DNA from: Incurvaria masculella
Taxonomy: Eukaryota > Arthropoda > Insecta > Lepidoptera > Incurvariidae
Assembly: GCA_946894095.1 (NCBI GenBank)
Contig: OX335656.1
Coordinates: forward strand, 2,867,001-2,931,000
Length of the DNA: 64,000 nt
Direction: 5' to 3'
Part shown: one piece after another, positions 11,025 to 20,815 of the stretch
How positions within the stretch are numbered: position 1 is the first letter of the stretch
Layout: every line of letters begins with the position of its first letter
Notes under the pieces: generated by a model
Seen by the model: only the letters and a program-made list of their open reading frames with translations
Databases searched by the model: none
Told to the model about the DNA's origin: nothing
Made by a program: the position numbers and the translations under genes

Positions 11025-11612
11025 AAATGTATTGTATTGTATTGTTTATTCATCATCCATAGACAGTAAAGTGCACTCGGATTTGTCATATTTTAGCATT
11101 GGCCAGTTCAGCAAAACAAAACACAGCGAAGAAGAACTGGAAAGAAACTCCGCTGTTTTTTTTTCTACGTAAGTCTAAGTTTACAAAAGTGTTTGTCAAT
11201 TATTTTAATAAAAAATGTGTATGACTGTGTGTATATGTAAGAACTGATATTATTTTTATTGCAAATTTCTTATCACAGCAGGTAATTTACTGTACAGAGA
11301 TTGTACACTATTAATCAGGTTTGAAAGGTGGGACGACGACATCAAGTGCGTCGGCGAAAAGCAGTGGTTCCGTACCGCTGAAGGCCGGGAGGACTGGAGG
11401 AAATTTGTAGAGGCGTATGTCCAGCAGTGGACGCAAACACGCTGACTGACTGACTGACTAACACTATTGTGAACACTCTTCGAAGTGTTTGCTCGTCCGT
11501 GTTTAGGACATTGCATGTTAAACTTATTTCTAGTATTGTGGTAATGTACGTCTATTGGTTTTTTTTTTGCTAAGACAATATTTTGGTATACATACATATT
11601 AGCAAGGGTCAT
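11025..11612 (-). mobile_element. LINE 3' end (ORF C-terminus plus 3' UTR), interrupted
   Basis: On the minus strand a C-terminal coding remnant reads YHNTRNKFNMQCPKHGRANT and resumes after an insertion as NSVQSLYSKLPAVIRNLQ, followed by a stop. The pattern YNTRNK ... KLYNKLP ... IR is typical of Jockey-group LINE C-termini. The 3' UTR contains ACAGCGGAGTTTCTTTCCAG and ends in a CAATA tandem tail at about 11030-11045. The same 3' UTR lies at 61830-62013 on the plus strand. An RTE fragment at 11313-11460 splits the coding part. Confidence 0.75.
11313..11460 (+). mobile_element. RTE-type LINE 3' fragment with 8-bp target duplication
   Basis: It matches the last ~120 bp of the RTE element at 12497 (GACATCAAGTGCGTCGG, AGTGGTTCCGTACCGCTGA, CAGCAGTGGACGCAAACACG) and ends in a CTGA tandem tail. 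ACACTATT occurs at 11305-11312 and 11461-11468, flanking the insertion. It lies inside the coding remnant of the LINE at 11025-11612. Confidence 0.85.
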
Positions 11613-12117
11613 TATTCCAAAATCTTCAAAACATTATTGTTGAGGATACTACGCAATGCTCTTTTCTGTAAAAGAAAAAAAAGATTCCGACGAATATTCA
11701 TTCGACCGAATATTCGAAAGACCGTTGAGAGAGGCTGGCCGTGGTTCGGATTCCACGTTAAACTGTAGGTCCCCTTCCTTACTTACTAGGTGGTAGGGTT
11801 TATCCCGCCCGGGTTGGTACCATCGCATTGGATGAACGATGGTCGAAGCGGCAATGAAAATTGTCCGTGTTTTCCATCCAGTTCAATGTAGCCGTGCAAT
11901 ATAAGGAAGGTCCTGGCATGGCACCTAGTTCCCATGTGGTGTGTTGGGCTAATACCATGACAGAAGGTGTGGTATTAGCCATCCATGTCCAGTCACATAA
12001 AAAAAAAAATTTGCAAGGGTCATTATTCCAAGATCTTCAAAAACATTATTGTTGAGGCTCTTTTCTGTAATAGAAAAAAAAAGATTCCGACGAATATTCA
12101 AATAACAAAATATTCGA
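11600..12117. repeat. ~110-bp direct repeats flanking a SINE
   Basis: The left copy (11600-11714) and right copy (12011-12117) share GCAAGGGTCATTATTCCAA, ATTATTGTTGAGG, CTCTTTTCTGTAA and AGATTCCGACGAATATTCA, and both end near AATATTCG. The left copy has about 13 bp more (ATACTACGCAATG). The SINE at 11720-12010 fills the gap between them. This is far longer than a normal SINE target duplication. Confidence 0.85.
11720..12010 (+). mobile_element. SINE, 5S-head subfamily, 5'-truncated
   Basis: It starts at GACCGTTGAGAGAGGCTGG, just 3' of the 5S-like head, and runs to CCAGTCACATAAAAAAAAA. It carries the 5S-subfamily body marks: ATGAACGATGG, GCAATATAAGGAAGG and CACCTAGTTCCCATGTGG. Confidence 0.9.
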
Positions 12118-12486
12118 TTTGCATCGGATGCATATGTGCATATTTTCTGCCGTGTACTGTACTTTCGTGTTACCATACTCACTTACTTTGACGTTTTATC
12201 ATTTTATCAGCCACTCATATACTCCGTTAGATAATGACACATCACCGACCCCAAACAAAGCTAGGCTAGGCTTACCTTACGTACGAGTGGGGAGGTACAC
12301 AATTACCTTTGACAGTATAATGACCAATGATTGGTCCCACCCACTCTAGAGTATTTATCTGTTTAGGACTCGTGTAGCCCACAAAACAACTACCTATTTA
12401 CAGTCACTGCTTTCATCAATATCAGATGGAATAAAAAATGTTTATTCATGATCACTTCTTTTGGTACTCGTCTAATTACCACTTGC
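12118..12486. other. Unassigned spacer
   Basis: Nothing is recognised up to the target duplication of the RTE element. Confidence 0.4.
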
Positions 12487-12733
12487 TTAGTTAGTATATT
12501 GGGGGTACAAACGGGGGATTGAATTTGTCTTCTGCAGGTGCTGCTTCATCGTAGGATGGGGAAGTAGTAGCGGAGAGAAATTCCTTCCTCAATTCCGACT
12601 CTCACCTTCTCGTGGTGTGGCCTGGAAACTTAGGTGCGTAATCCTTGGGTGGGATTGCAATCCTAGGGCTGACGAGAGCGGAAGACTCGCCAAGACGTTT
12701 GGCCAACGTGGCGTTTTAGGGCCGTAAACCTCC

Positions 12734-15202
12734 ATGAAAAGTCCAAACGAACCTCGGCCCCTAGTTCCCAGCGGCCCCGCTATTCCGGATCATCGTGGTG
12801 GCGGTCTTGGTTCCGGCGGGGCGAGGGGTGCTAAGAATCCCTGGGTTAGATCTGGCTGCCACACCCAAATACACTTGGCTACCCATAATATACGGACTCT
12901 GAGAACGCAAGAGAAACTGGTCGAGCTAGAACAAGAGCTGGCTCATATTAAATGGGACATCCTGGGTCTCTGCGAGGTCAGAAGGAAGGGCGAAGAGACT
13001 GAAGTGCTATATTCCGGAAATCTGTTCTACTTCAGAGGAAATTCCCAAAAATCGGAAGGTGGAGTGGGATTTATGGTGAGGCGAAGCCTCGTGAACAGCA
13101 TCATCGAAATCGACAGCGTGTCGGACAGAGTGGCCTACATCATCATCAGGCGGAATAAGCGTTATCAGCTGAAGGTGGTGCAGGTATACGCTCCCACGAG
13201 TTCGCACGCTGACGACGAGGTGGAGCAGTTCTACGAGGACGTATCGAGAGCCTTAAAAACCAATAAATCTCACTTCCAGTACGTGATGGGAGATTTCAAT
13301 GCCAAATTGGGCAAACCTTTGAGTGGAGACAGAGCAGTAGGTCCATACGGTATCGGTGTCAGGAATCGACGCGGCCAGATGTTGGTCAACTATCTCGAAG
13401 CTAACCAGCTCCACGCCATGAATACCTTTTTCTTGAAAAAAGAAAAGAGGAAATGGACGTGGGCCAGCCATGATGGTTGCACGAGAAACGAGATCGACTA
13501 CATACTGACGGACAGTAAGTCATCGTGTATAGATGTAACTGTCCTCAACCGCTTTGATACTGGCAGCGATCACCGACTAGTGCGTTGTACGTTGAAGCTA
13601 AACCTTAAGATGGAACGGCGCAAACTCATCCACAAACCAATGGCCAAGCTAAACATACCAGACGAGATGCTCGAAAATTTCGAAGCCAAACTCGAGGATG
13701 CCTTTAGCTTGGTGCCACGCGATGAGGATGCCAACATCGACAAGGCATATACGGGCTTCGTATCCGCACTAACGGACACTGCAGAAAAGCACTTCAGCAA
13801 AAGTCCACAGGCAAACCGCAGCAAGTTATCCGCAGAGACGTTGAGGCTCCTGGAAACACGACGAGACATGAACTCGGAGATCCGGAGTAGTGTAGTACAC
13901 AGGAACCTCAACAAGAACATCAGCAAGTTCATTCGCCGTGATATTCGCCGAGAGAACATGAAGTTGGTTGAGCGCGTTATAGAGGAAAATCGAGGCAGTA
14001 AAGTGTTTGCCCGTGCCTTCTCTACCGGCGCTTACCAAATTTCAAAACTCGAGCGAGCGGATGGGGTTGTCACTGCAAGAAAGCCGGATATACTTAAGGC
14101 GGCGGAAGAATTTTATGTCGAAATGTACTCCTCAGCAATTCCTGCCCCGAGCCCAAGCAAACCAGTCGACTCTGATAGGCGTGCGCCGCACACACGCGCT
14201 AGACACTACACCGAGATAAAGGCTGCTTTGAAAGGACTCAAAAAACACAAGGCTCCAGGTGAGGACGGGATAACGACAGAACTGCTAAAGGCTGGCGGGA
14301 GACCCATCTTGAAGGAACTGCAAACACTGTTCAATGCAGTTCTCGAAAATGGTGTCGTTCCGGCTGCATGGCGAAATATTGTCGTTGTCCTGTTTCACAA
14401 GAAGGGGGATAGGGCGAAGTTGAAGAACTATCGACCTATCTCACTTCTAAGCCACGTGTATAAGGTCTTTTCAAGAGTCATCACGAGTCGGCTGACACAG
14501 AGGCTGCATCAGTACCAGCCTCGTGAGCAAGCTGGGTTCAGGAAAGGATACGGCACAATGGATCACATATTTACTGTGAGACAAGTGGTGCAGAAGTGCG
14601 AGGAGTACAACAAGCCGCTCTTCCTAGCCTTTGTGGACTACGAGAAGGCGTTCGACTCAGTTGAAAAATGGGCCGTCGAAAACTCCCTTATGAGATGCAG
14701 AATCGACCACCGCTACATCGAGGGACTCCGAAATCTGTATCGGTCCGCGACGATGACTGTGAAGCTCCATGAAAATACCCAACCCATCCTCCTTGGTAAA
14801 GGCGTGAGGCAGGGGGATGTGATCTCACCCAAGCTCTTCACAAACGCATTGGAAGATGTGTTCAAGACGCTTGAATGGGACAACATGGGTATCAACGTAA
14901 ATGGAGATTTTCTCAGTCATCTTCGCTTCGCCGATGACATTGTTCTTCTGTCAAATTCCCGAGTTCAGCTTCAGACCATGCTGGAAGACCTTTACGAAGC
15001 ATCGATAAAGGTAGGTCTGAAGATGAACCGGGACAAAACCAAGGTCATGGCGACCGAGGTTATGACGGGAGGACAAATCGTTATCGACGGAGAAGTGATC
15101 GAACAGGTTGAAGAGTACGTATATCTCGGTCAAATCCTGCGGCTTGGTAGACAAGGACTGTCTAGGGAGGTTGAGCGACGGATTCAACTGGGTTGGGCTT
15201 AA
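12734..15202 (+). CDS. RTE endonuclease-reverse transcriptase (822 aa, frameshifted near its end)
   Basis: The protein nicks target DNA and reverse-transcribes the element RNA. Residues 1-45 are a Gly/Pro-rich leader. The AP endonuclease spans about 46-290: THNIRT with Asn52, GLCEVR with Glu81, VYAPT (151-155), GDFNAK with Asp187 and Asn189, NEIDYI with Asp255, and SDHRLV with Asp279-His280. All catalytic residues are present. The reverse transcriptase spans about 500-780: KAPGEDGITTELLKAGG, NYRPISLLSHVYKVFSRVI, AGFRKGYGTMDHIF, the Asp of FVDYEKAFDSV, GVRQGDVISPKLF, and FADD at 732-735. The frame closes at TAA (15200-15202) after LGWA, and similarity continues at once in the next frame (15203-15680). 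The frameshift is therefore recent, and the rest could still be functional. Confidence 0.9.
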   Translation: MKSPNEPRPLVPSGPAIPDHRGGGLGSGGARGAKNPWVRSGCHTQIHLATHNIRTLRTQEKLVELEQELAHIKWDILGLCEVRRKGEETEVLYSGNLFYFRGNSQKSEGGVGFMVRRSLVNSIIEIDSVSDRVAYIIIRRNKRYQLKVVQVYAPTSSHADDEVEQFYEDVSRALKTNKSHFQYVMGDFNAKLGKPLSGDRAVGPYGIGVRNRRGQMLVNYLEANQLHAMNTFFLKKEKRKWTWASHDGCTRNEIDYILTDSKSSCIDVTVLNRFDTGSDHRLVRCTLKLNLKMERRKLIHKPMAKLNIPDEMLENFEAKLEDAFSLVPRDEDANIDKAYTGFVSALTDTAEKHFSKSPQANRSKLSAETLRLLETRRDMNSEIRSSVVHRNLNKNISKFIRRDIRRENMKLVERVIEENRGSKVFARAFSTGAYQISKLERADGVVTARKPDILKAAEEFYVEMYSSAIPAPSPSKPVDSDRRAPHTRARHYTEIKAALKGLKKHKAPGEDGITTELLKAGGRPILKELQTLFNAVLENGVVPAAWRNIVVVLFHKKGDRAKLKNYRPISLLSHVYKVFSRVITSRLTQRLHQYQPREQAGFRKGYGTMDHIFTVRQVVQKCEEYNKPLFLAFVDYEKAFDSVEKWAVENSLMRCRIDHRYIEGLRNLYRSATMTVKLHENTQPILLGKGVRQGDVISPKLFTNALEDVFKTLEWDNMGINVNGDFLSHLRFADDIVLLSNSRVQLQTMLEDLYEASIKVGLKMNRDKTKVMATEVMTGGQIVIDGEVIEQVEEYVYLGQILRLGRQGLSREVERRIQLGWA

Positions 15203-15680
15203 GTTCGCTCTGAGGTCTGACCTTCCGCAAAATTTAAAGACCCGAATATATGACCAGTGCGTCCTCCCGGTTATGACGTACGGGTGTGAAACGTGGACTC
15301 TGACGGTCGCCGTTGTCCAAAGGCTTAAAGTTGCCCAGCGAGCAATGGAGCGAGCCATGCTGGGAATATTGCTACGGGATATGGTGCGTAACGAGGCAAT
15401 CCGCCGACGTACCAAAGTAGTCGATATTGGACACCGGGTGGCGAATCTAAAATGGCAGTGGGCTGGTCACGTCAGCCGAAGAGACGACGACCGTTGGAGT
15501 AACCGTGTCCTACACTGGCGGCCGTGGACAGGCAAACGGAGTGTGGGAAGACCACCCGCCAGGTGGGAAGACGACATCAAGTGCGTCGGCGGAAAGCAGT
15601 GGTTCCGTACCGCTGAGGGCCGGGAGGACTGGAGAAGGATTGGAGAGGCGTATGTCCAGCAGTGGACGCAAACACGCTGA
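15203..15680 (+). pseudogene. RTE C-terminal region, shifted frame
   Basis: The frame open from 15108 continues the RTE protein after the TAA at 15200. It contains FALRSDLPQNLKTRIYDQCV, MTYGCETWTLT, KWQWAGHVSRRDDDRWSNR, GRPPARWEDDIKCVGG and WRRIGEAYVQQWTQTR, and ends in TGA at 15678-15680. These are conserved C-terminal motifs of RTE proteins. A small indel near 15200 (GGTTGGGCTTAAGTTCGC) accounts for the frame change. There is no separate start, so this is not an independent gene. Confidence 0.85.
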
Positions 15681-15737
15681 CTGACATGACATTAGTTAGT
15701 ACTTTACATATTTGGTTGTATTAAATTTGACAGAAGC

Positions 15738-15885
15738 TTTTTTATGTAATTGGACATGCATATTAGCCCTGCACACCTAATGCGAGCTAGGACCTTTATT
15801 GCTCGGCTGCAATGAACTGGATAAACACGGACAATTTCCATTACCGCTTCGACCGTAGTTCATTCAATGCGATGGGGCCAAACCT
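15738..15885 (-). mobile_element. SINE 3' part, degenerate
   Basis: A T-run is followed by TGTAATTGGACATG, GCGAGCTAGGACCTT, CACGGACAATTTCCATTACC and CATTCAATGCGATGG. These are eroded forms of the SINE tail and body. The head is not recognisable. Confidence 0.75.
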
Positions 15886-16138
15886 TATTTTAAGTATCCA
15901 TACCGCCTGGTAAGCGGTAACATTGCCAGGTTTGTTGTATTTTGTTCTTTGAAACCAATATGGATTGACATTTATTTATGGATTGAGTTTATCGGTGAAA
16001 TGGCTTCAACACTTCAGTGTAGGGAGCATCAGTTGGAATTCGTAGACATACGATTTGTCAAATAATGTTTGAAAATGTTTTTTTTTAGTTAGGGAATCGC
16101 GCAAAGGAAAATGCTACGTTTTAAAATCTTATGTTATA

Positions 16139-16302
16139 CTAAGGTCATTGCAGAAAGAGATATCAACGTTGAGATGGGTAAACGTGTGATTAAATACGTC
16201 ACTTTTTTGTGAAACGTATCGAAATCACAAGTTGTCGTAATGACGAAATCACAAGTTGACGTAATATCAACGCTTCTGTATTTATCTGCAATCAGGCCTT
16301 AG
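16139..16302. mobile_element. Possible degenerate family D MITE
   Basis: The ends CTAAGGTCATTGCAG and CTGCAATCAGGCCTTAG are inverted. The inner arms contain TCAACGTTGAG, TACGTCACTTTTTT and GACGTAATATCAACG. The arrangement recalls family D, but sequence similarity is limited. Confidence 0.5.
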
Positions 16303-16570
16303 TGCTATTTCTGAAGTTTTACGAAGTAAACAAGGACAGATACATGTGAAACGTTGGTGACAAGTTGAAGAGCCGTTCTCGAAGTATGTTGGGGCAGCGG
16401 TCCCTATTTTGTGAATTATATTTTGAATGCGAGAGGGCGCTAATGGAAAAGTTTACTTTCAATGGGAAACAAATATATCAAAATGTATTTGTTTGTATAT
16501 TCAGTACAGTTTTATATATATCGAGAAAATTACCTCCTAAGGTTTTTCTCGCTGATTACTACACACTTTA

Positions 16571-16862
16571 CAGCCTTGGCCGCCCAGTGAGCGACACGTG
16601 TCACAGTTCGGTATTCGAGGCTAAAAAACTCTGGGCGCGGTCGGGTTTTAGGATGGGTGACCGTTTGCGACCGTTGAGGCTGCCCGTTCGCATTCCACGT
16701 ACAATTGTAGGAAATGAGAGTGTCCGTGTTTTCGATCCATGTCAATGTAGCCGGTGAATATAAGGAAGGTCCTGGCATGACACCTAGTTTTTTCGTAGTT
16801 TTTCAGGCTAATATCATGACGGTAGGTGTGCAAATAGCCATTTATGTCCAGTTTCATAAAGA
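16571..16862 (+). mobile_element. SINE, 5S-head subfamily, degenerate and internally deleted
   Basis: The head keeps CCGCCCAGTGAGCG and GGATGGGTGACCGTTTGC. The body goes from CGCATTCCACGTACAATTG directly to GAGTGTCCGTGTTTTCGATC, skipping about 100 bp. The end is ATTTATGTCCAGTTTCATAA. Confidence 0.8.
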
Positions 16863-17743
16863 CATCTTTTAATTTACGTATGATTCCACTTTATAAGCAC
16901 TTTATAGCTTTTCACCGGTAGCTTTGCTTTGACCTACGCTTCCATAACATTCATTACATTAACAACACTAATATAAAACAAATTGATCAAGTTGAAGTTA
17001 AACAAGACGAGGAAACGTAGATTTCTGGAGCGGTAATTTTGTATGAAATTGCCAAATAATCGTCAGTCGAGGGCATATTTCTTCCCTATCCAGCAGTTAC
17101 GGGAACACCGGCACGTGAAAACGTTCACGCTTGACGTGACGTGAGTAAGTTGCTTTGTTTTCTAAGGTACTTCGTTTTTAGACTTTATTTATGATACTAA
17201 AACTAAATTGACGATTTTTTAATCCGAAGTAAGAAGTTACCTTTGTCATAGAATAGGAAGAACCAAAGATGTTCAGAACCAGTTGGGGTACGATCCGATC
17301 GTAGTCTTCGGATGCACGCCTACTGTCTTTCTCCCCTCCCGCCCCGCAGTGCTGTCCGCTCCAATTAAGTCTAGTTATCTCGAGTCGCTGCGTCTCTGCC
17401 GACTGCTGGACGATGCAAAGTCAGGCGTTCTCCTGTTCTCGTTCAGCCGTATTTAGTAGTCATAGTCCAAGTATAATCACAGAATAAGCAATAGTGGTAT
17501 AACCATTACTCTCCTGAATACTTTCCATTGAAGTTCCCAGACATTTATGCCTACATAATGACGGAATGATGAGTGTGTGGGGATGAGGTGTGGTGCTGAA
17601 CTGGCGTAGGATGAATTTCGATGAATTCTGCACTAATCAGAAGTGGAGAGCGCAGAAGTTACGACACAACCGCTTCTGGGTGGTCAAGAATTGATCGAAT
17701 TGCCTCACATCTTACGCTATCGCCCAGACTACGTTCACGAAGA
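16863..17743. other. Unassigned spacer
   Basis: No supported gene or repeat. Confidence 0.4.
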
Positions 17744-17897
17744 ACGTCGGCCAGTCAGTTCGCTTAAGTATTCGGAACACGCAACATCGAATGTAAGTTG
17801 CACTAATTGGCGTCTTTTGCAGTTCTTACGTACCGTTGCGACTCGAGAACATCACGAGTGAGAAAATTCTTAAGCGAACTGCCTGGCCGGCGCTACC
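17744..17897. mobile_element. Family B fold-back element, copy 1
   Basis: The left arm GTCGGCCAGTCAGTTCGCTT (17744 on) is mirrored by the right arm AAGCGAACTGCCTGGCCGGC near 17872-17891. The centre contains CACGCAACATCGAATGTAAG and CTCGAGAACATCACGAGTGA. Copies with the same arms and centre occur at 51838, 57121 and 62975. Following sequence TACGCTGCCGCTATACGG is also shared, so the element may extend beyond the arms. Confidence 0.75.
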
Positions 17898-18143
17898 GTC
17901 GGTGTATGTATTCTACGCTGCCGCTATACGGATACTGTTTGGTCGTTCCTACCGTCCTTACTCGATGGCGTGTGGCATCAATCAGTCACGCACCCTTCAC
18001 GTGAATAATTGCGCCTTGCGTGGGGTAGACAATGCTATTCTAATGTAAAGGAAAATGTATATAGAAGTTATTATTAAACAAAAATGATTCACACTAATTG
18101 AGAGTCCGGCGCTTTGCTGCTCATGCGAGAAGTGACAAGCTTT
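17898..18143. other. Spacer, partly shared flank of family B
   Basis: The first ~45 bp (to GCTGCCGCTATACGG) recur next to other family B copies. The remainder is unassigned. Confidence 0.4.
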
Positions 18144-18350
18144 GTTTGAAAAAAAATACGGGCTTTTCACGCGGCGGGAGGAGACATTCTTCGACGTTTC
18201 GAGCTAATTGATGCAGATGTGAGTGACGATTGAGTCATCTGCTGCGTACGAACGTGGCGGGTGCCTCCTTGACAAAAGGCCGAATGATTAGCTCGAAACG
18301 TCGGAGAATGTCTCTTCCCGCCGCGTGAAGAGTCGTAACATTTTTCAAAC
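18144..18350. mobile_element. Fold-back MITE (~66-bp arms)
   Basis: The left arm 18144-18209 contains TTCACGCGGCGGGAGGAGAC and CGACGTTTCGAGCTAATT. The right arm 18283-18350 is its near-complete inverted copy (TTAGCTCGAAACGTCGGAGA, TTCCCGCCGCGTGAA). The loop of about 73 bp has no coding content. Confidence 0.85.
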
Positions 18351-18454
18351 ATGTCTAACGACCGCGGTAATCTCAAAGGTGGCAAGCTTAATCACCAGGT
18401 TCATGCACCACTTTCGTTCTCATTTTAAATTGTTTAAGTTTATTTTGTCACGAA

Positions 18455-18566
18455 TTCTGTGGTTCGGATCTATGTAAAACTTTACCTCCCACAGAAGGGT
18501 AAGGGAGGAGAATTGTTCAAGTAGGCTTTACCCGAAAATTAGCCATCCATGGCCTCATAAAAACTT
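18455..18566 (+). mobile_element. SINE relic
   Basis: The fragment keeps TGTGGTTCGGATCTATGTAA, a short eroded stretch, and the tail motif TTAGCCATCCATGGCCTCAT with an A-run. The large middle part of the body is deleted. Confidence 0.5.
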
Positions 18567-18866
18567 ATCATTATTACTTTAGGTACATGCTAAAGATGAT
18601 AAAATATCGTCTTGATAGTATTAGTATTGTTTTTAGCATAATATGTAATCTAAGTAGTCTATTTACTCTTTAATATGTAATGTATGTACGTAATGTAATG
18701 TATCGTTGCTGTAATATACGAGATAATTGCTAAAATATCTCGATCGCGTTGATATTTGATACTCTGTATGTAGATTGCATCTAGAAAGATGTTGAACGAT
18801 ATCAAGTAAGTCGAAATGCCTATAAAAACAGCTTTAGTATTGGCGTATTTCAACTTGTTAAGCATC

Positions 18867-18938
18867 GTTTCCGTAGTGTAGTGGTTATCACGTGTGCTTC
18901 ACACGCACAAGGCCCCCGGTTCGATCCCGGGCGGAAAC
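18867..18938 (+). tRNA. tRNA-Val (anticodon CAC)
   Basis: The 72-nt sequence folds as a canonical cloverleaf. The acceptor stem GTTTCCG pairs with CGGAAAC. The D arm holds TAGTGTAGTGGTTATCAC. The anticodon stem TGTGC/GCACA encloses the loop TTCACAC with anticodon CAC at 18900-18902. The T arm is CCCGG TTCGATC CCGGG. The internal promoter is intact: B box GGTTCGATCCC at 18918-18928. CCA is not encoded, as expected in a eukaryote. There is no intron. A T-run six bases after the end provides Pol III termination, so the gene is probably functional. It decodes GUG valine codons. Confidence 0.97.
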
Positions 18939-18943
18939 AATTA

Positions 18944-18949
18944 TTTTTT
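18944..18949 (+). terminator. Pol III terminator of tRNA-Val
   Basis: Six consecutive T residues lie five bases downstream of the tRNA 3' end. Confidence 0.85.
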
Positions 18950-20176
18950 CGGTCGATACTCAGATTTTCATGTTTTAGGGAAAAACAGCTTTCTTGGTTA
19001 AGTTGTTACCTTATGTGTCGAATATCTTTTAGATATCTTTTATCTGAAAATATATATTTTGGAGTAACGAAATCCAGACATTAGATAAGATGGCAATATC
19101 ATGGGGTCGCCAATAATGATGGGCAGCTGCTCCGTTTTGTAAATTTGCGTATTTGAAACACATTGAAAAAATTGCAAAAAAACCTGAATAGGTAAGAGCG
19201 ATTAAGATTTTTATTTTCTTGCTTTCCAAGTGTTAAACCTCAACAAATTATTTTTATCGTGCTTTCTTTTCATGTGTCAACCCTCCCTGTCAAATAATCC
19301 CCCCCCCCCCCCCCTAGATAAAGGACCGGCGACGCCATTGTTACATATTATAATCGCAATATAGTAATTCATTTATGATTTTATTTATTCATTTCCATAA
19401 CCAAACATACAAAGTTGCGTTCACCATTGCCTAATGCCGCCTACTACACAGTATTAACTAGATTCTTGTAAAATGTATTATCGTAACCTATTGTTTTTTT
19501 TAGTTAGTTTAGTTAGTTAGTTATGTTTATACGTGCGTTTTTCGGAAAAACAAATTGAAATTGAAATAACGAATAACCTGTAAACATACTAAATCCGAAG
19601 CATCGTCGTAAATGCAAATCGAGCGTAAGACGAATGTCGTATGTTCGGGGCACGCCGCACTCGAACAATTCAGTGCTCATTGACTAGTAACGGTTGGTGC
19701 CTTTCGCGACACTACTTCTGCGGGATGGGTACAGGCGCGCGGGGTGCGGGTGCGGCGCGCGGGGGAGGTATCAATTTACGTTCATTACGCGATAGAAATG
19801 CGATCGCGAAGTGTATTCGCGAATGCGCCTACCTACATTATAATGTATTCAGACATAAAGCGACCTTATCCTCGCTAGCGGGATTCCTACGCAATCCTGC
19901 CCGCAATGACTCTCAGGAATCGAATTCCATTTTCATTTTGATATATTTTTCGAAAGTTTCGCATGGCATCCGGAAAACCTGCTCTAAACTTGTAATATAC
20001 CGCACTGCGACGAGAGGTCGCTCGTTTGATGATTATCCGTTAAAACAAACGAAATAAACCGCTGCTGGTAAGAATCCAATGAACTTAAGGACATACATAC
20101 ATACAAAAAGTACGGCTATATTAAAATGAACGGAAATCACGAATAATTTTTTATGTCTCTTTTTACTATATTTCAT
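18950..20176. other. Unassigned spacer with a poly(C) run
   Basis: There is a C homopolymer at about 19300-19315 and a TTAGTTAG-type short repeat near 19500. No coding or RNA feature is recognised. A GC-rich stretch lies at 19720-19770. Confidence 0.4.
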
Positions 20177-20412
20177 GCAATGCTATGCTACCAACCCAAG
20201 CTAGTTTAGCCTTACCACCTATTAAGGAGAGAAGAAATCCTACAGTCTTACATGGATTCCGAAACATGGAGGGACCCGCATTCTCAGCGAAGATGTACAT
20301 TTAAATCTCGGATAATAGCGAAAGAGGTGCATGCCCTGAGATTCGAACCCGCTGTTTTTACACACGATACCACAGGTTTACCATTTACACTGCGGGCGAC
20401 TCCATTGGCCAG
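20177..20412 (-). mobile_element. SINE, tRNA-head subfamily, degenerate
   Basis: On the minus strand the sequence contains a B-box-like GGGTTCGAATCTC (about 20339-20351), then CATGTTTCGGAATCCATGTA, an altered TAGGTGGTAAGG, and GGTTGGTAGCAT. These are SINE body landmarks in the right order. The 3' half is missing. Confidence 0.65.
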
Positions 20413-20448
20413 TTACTGGGCTCCTCAGTACTGCCTACTGTAATAGTA

Positions 20449-20677
20449 GTCGTAACTGAAACTAACACTAACGAAAAATACTACTTTCTTACGTCACTTT
20501 GACACATTGTGCTACTTTTGCGATTATTTAGCGCAAGGCTGAGATAAAGTCTCAACTGGAACTAACATTATCAGATAGTACTACTAAATAGCGTCAAAAG
20601 TTCCATTTCGCCCATTCGAAATGTGTCAGTGATGTAAGGAAGGACTACTTTTCGTTAGGCTTAGTTCATGTTATGAC
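20449..20677. mobile_element. 229-bp MITE flanked by TA
   Basis: The left end GTCGTAACTGAAACTAACAC and the reversed right end GTCATAACATGAACTAAGCC match. The inverted similarity continues through ACGAAAAATACTACTTTCTT and ends in GACACAT. The flanking dinucleotides are TA on both sides (20447-20448 and 20678-20679), consistent with a Tc1/mariner-type target duplication. Confidence 0.8.
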
Positions 20678-20801
20678 TATTCATTTCAGCCTTAGTGCGT
20701 CAGAACCATACATCTGCGTTAGTTGCTGTTATCATCTTACATCATAGCCGAACGCAAACTTATCTCTAGTGTGCGGTTTAGTTGCATAACGTGTCGTGCG
20801 C

Positions 20802-20815
20802 GCGCCATCTAGCGG
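20802..20815 (+). promoter_or_regulatory. CTCF-like motif
   Basis: GCGCCATCTAGCGG differs by one base from the insect CTCF consensus form GCGCCATCTAGTGG. It lies at the edge of a CpG-rich stretch (20795-21120). Binding is inferred from the motif only. Confidence 0.45.

Larger units (their letters stand above)
12497..15691 (+). mobile_element. Full-length RTE-like LINE
   Basis: The 3.2-kb element lies between identical 10-bp sequences TTAGTTAGTA (12487-12496 and 15692-15701), a credible target-site duplication. It has a 5' region of about 240 bp, one large endonuclease/reverse-transcriptase frame and almost no 3' UTR. It ends in CTGACTGACATGAC soon after the stop codon. One large ORF, an AP endonuclease, a very short 3' UTR and a short tandem tail fit the RTE clade. 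Fragments of the same family occur at 11313, 58421, 61248 and 62014. Confidence 0.9.

Noticed and set aside
13570..13959. 129-aa minus-strand frame and other antisense frames within 12.7-15.7 kb
   Set aside because: They are shadows of the RTE coding region on the other strand.
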